Positions 63,117 through 64,000 of a stretch of DNA of 64,000 nucleotides are shown in pieces. Each line of letters begins with the position of its first letter. The stretch's first letter is position 1. The stretch lies in NCBI GenBank assembly GCA_022570795.1, contig JAKUDP010000004.1:496001-560000 (forward strand), read 5' to 3'. The notes beneath the pieces are model-generated. The model had not been told where the DNA came from. It did no database searches and saw only the letters and a program-made list of their open reading frames with translations. The translations under genes and the position numbers were made by a program. Origin of the DNA: Sphaerulina vaccinii (lineage: Eukaryota > Ascomycota > Dothideomycetes > Mycosphaerellales > Mycosphaerellaceae).

Positions 63117-63432
63117 TTTACTGGTTAGAACGAGCAACGCCAACTGCCATTATCGTCCAACTAGCAATGCACAGCACAAGGAAGGACGTGGGATGTGCAG
63201 AAACTCAGAGATGTACCTTGCTTTGCAGCTTTCTCATCACATGAAAAGCATTCTTTTGTGCATGCCCCACCACACCTTGTCCAACTTGTCCTCGTTCCGT
63301 CACTCTGCAGGTTGAGGCTCAAATAAAGTTCTAGCGGCGCCGATCGGAAGCTTGTCTTCGGCTGGAAATTTTGAAGATGCCGACTGCTTGGACAGAAGAT
63401 GTTTTGTAGCTGATAACTTATATCCTCTCATC
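63117..63432. promoter_or_regulatory. Divergent promoter, VIP1 / UTP21
   Basis: 316 bp between two divergent ATGs. On the UTP21 side lie GGAAATTTTGAAG (about 63361) and CTCATC just before the ATG, which recall the RRPE and PAC elements of yeast ribosome-biogenesis promoters; the resemblance is weak and only suggestive. Confidence 0.4.
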
Positions 63433-64000
63433 ATGGAGGGCGATGGAAGAGTCGCCAAGAGGCAGAAGCTGGCAAATGGCGTCGCGAAGTCACAGCGACC
63501 AGCGGGAGAGTCGAGAGTGTTCGCGCCATACAGAACCGTCGGCCTGGTGTCGCCCACCGCAGTTCCCTTCACGAGTGTTCCATTGGGAAAGACGACCTTT
63601 CAAATCACCACCTCAGTAGGACAAAGCCTGCAGACATACGATCTGCGACGAGGTCTAAATTTGGTCTTCATCACCAGACCGCAGACTCCCGAAGTCATCA
63701 CCGCGAGTGTGGCATGGAAGGACAGGATCTTTGCAGCTTGGGGAGGCGAAGATGAAGACTCGGAAAGAGGCGTGGGGGTGATGAAGAGAGGCAAGAAGGA
63801 GGCTGAGTTGGAGTGGCCTGCAGACTGTGATGAGAATGTCAAAGCGTTCTGTATGCTCGGAAGCTGGATTGTGGGTGTATGCGAGACACAGCTGCTCATC
63901 TGGAAGAGCACTACCCTCGAGCTCTACACATCACTCCGAGGCATCTCGCCCATACCTTTCACGAGTTGTGTCTCTGGACTACCAACATACTTGAACAAGA
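63433..64000 (+). CDS. utp21: U3 snoRNP / SSU processome WD-repeat protein UTP21, N-terminal part
   Basis: The frame opens at ATG 63433 and is still open at the window edge (189 residues). After a basic start come RVFAPYRTVGLVSPTAVPFT and VPLGKTTFQITTSVGQSLQ, followed by TYDLRRGLNLVFITRPQTP. This is the highly conserved first propeller entry of Utp21 (human WDR36). WD-repeat strands follow (ASVAWKDRIFAAWGGE, VKAFCMLGSWIVGVCETQLL). Utp21 is part of the UTP-B complex acting on 35S pre-rRNA in the nucleolus. An insertion with EDSERGVGVMKRGKKEAELE between strands is a variable loop. No intron is visible so far. Confidence 0.92.
   Translation, partial: MEGDGRVAKRQKLANGVAKSQRPAGESRVFAPYRTVGLVSPTAVPFTSVPLGKTTFQITTSVGQSLQTYDLRRGLNLVFITRPQTPEVITASVAWKDRIFAAWGGEDEDSERGVGVMKRGKKEAELEWPADCDENVKAFCMLGSWIVGVCETQLLIWKSTTLELYTSLRGISPIPFTSCVSGLPTYLNK

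Noticed and set aside
63117..63143. Nine-codon extension of VIP1
   Set aside because: Begins with TTG; ATG 63116 is the first in-frame start.
1..64000. CRISPR arrays, insertion sequences, operons or ribosome binding sites
   Set aside because: None seen; intron structure and gene content show eukaryotic nuclear DNA.

Overview
The window is nuclear DNA from a filamentous ascomycete, most likely a Dothideomycete. The sequence shows short spliceosomal introns (mostly 44-139 bp, GTRNGT donors, CTAAC/CTGAC branch sites), about 30 protein genes at moderate density on both strands, and families typical of filamentous fungi (HET domain, NoxR, DUF6604, fungal BTB proteins, heme-dependent oxidative N-demethylase). 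Near-identical introns in unrelated genes (introner-like elements) are established for Dothideomycetes, and two genes here carry them.

Layout. 1-15 kb: partial HET gene, metallophosphoesterase, phosphatidylinositol transfer protein SFH5, an uncharacterised 821-aa proline-rich protein, an acidic protein, an unusual tRNA-Thr, a cyclase-family enzyme, a DUF3445 enzyme and two small unknown genes. 15-25 kb: BTB/coiled-coil protein, MFS transporter, a tandem pair of small Cys-rich proteins, an oxidoreductase-like mitochondrial protein and a C2H2 transcription factor. 25-33.6 kb: DUF6604 protein with introner-like introns, DPM3, a disordered membrane-anchored protein interrupted by an in-frame TAG, and a small gene with two in-frame TAGs. 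34-40 kb: mitoribosomal mL50, an unknown protein, a repeat-rich gap, and the U5 snRNP assembly factor AAR2, whose four introns are all introner-like. 40.3-58.2 kb: gene-poor stretches separated by an acidic unknown protein, the NADPH oxidase regulator NoxR, a RING/LON-domain protein, a BCS1-like AAA ATPase, an integral membrane protein and a frameshifted BTB gene. 58.2-64 kb: the inositol pyrophosphate kinase/phosphatase VIP1/Asp1 and, divergently, the SSU processome protein UTP21 (partial).

Most neighbours are unrelated housekeeping or regulatory genes; no operon-like or metabolite cluster is visible. The most remarkable points are (i) a tRNA-Thr(AGT) gene whose D-loop is interrupted by a 57-bp segment with every hallmark of a GC-AG spliceosomal intron (GCAAGT donor, TACTAAC branch site, CAG acceptor), exact removal of which restores a perfect 72-nt cloverleaf; (ii) seven introner-like introns shared by two unrelated genes, one of them a splicing factor; (iii) several genes with in-frame TAG codons; and (iv) a tandem duplication of the 3' end of VIP1. 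All splice models were read by eye from the sequence and have no transcript support.
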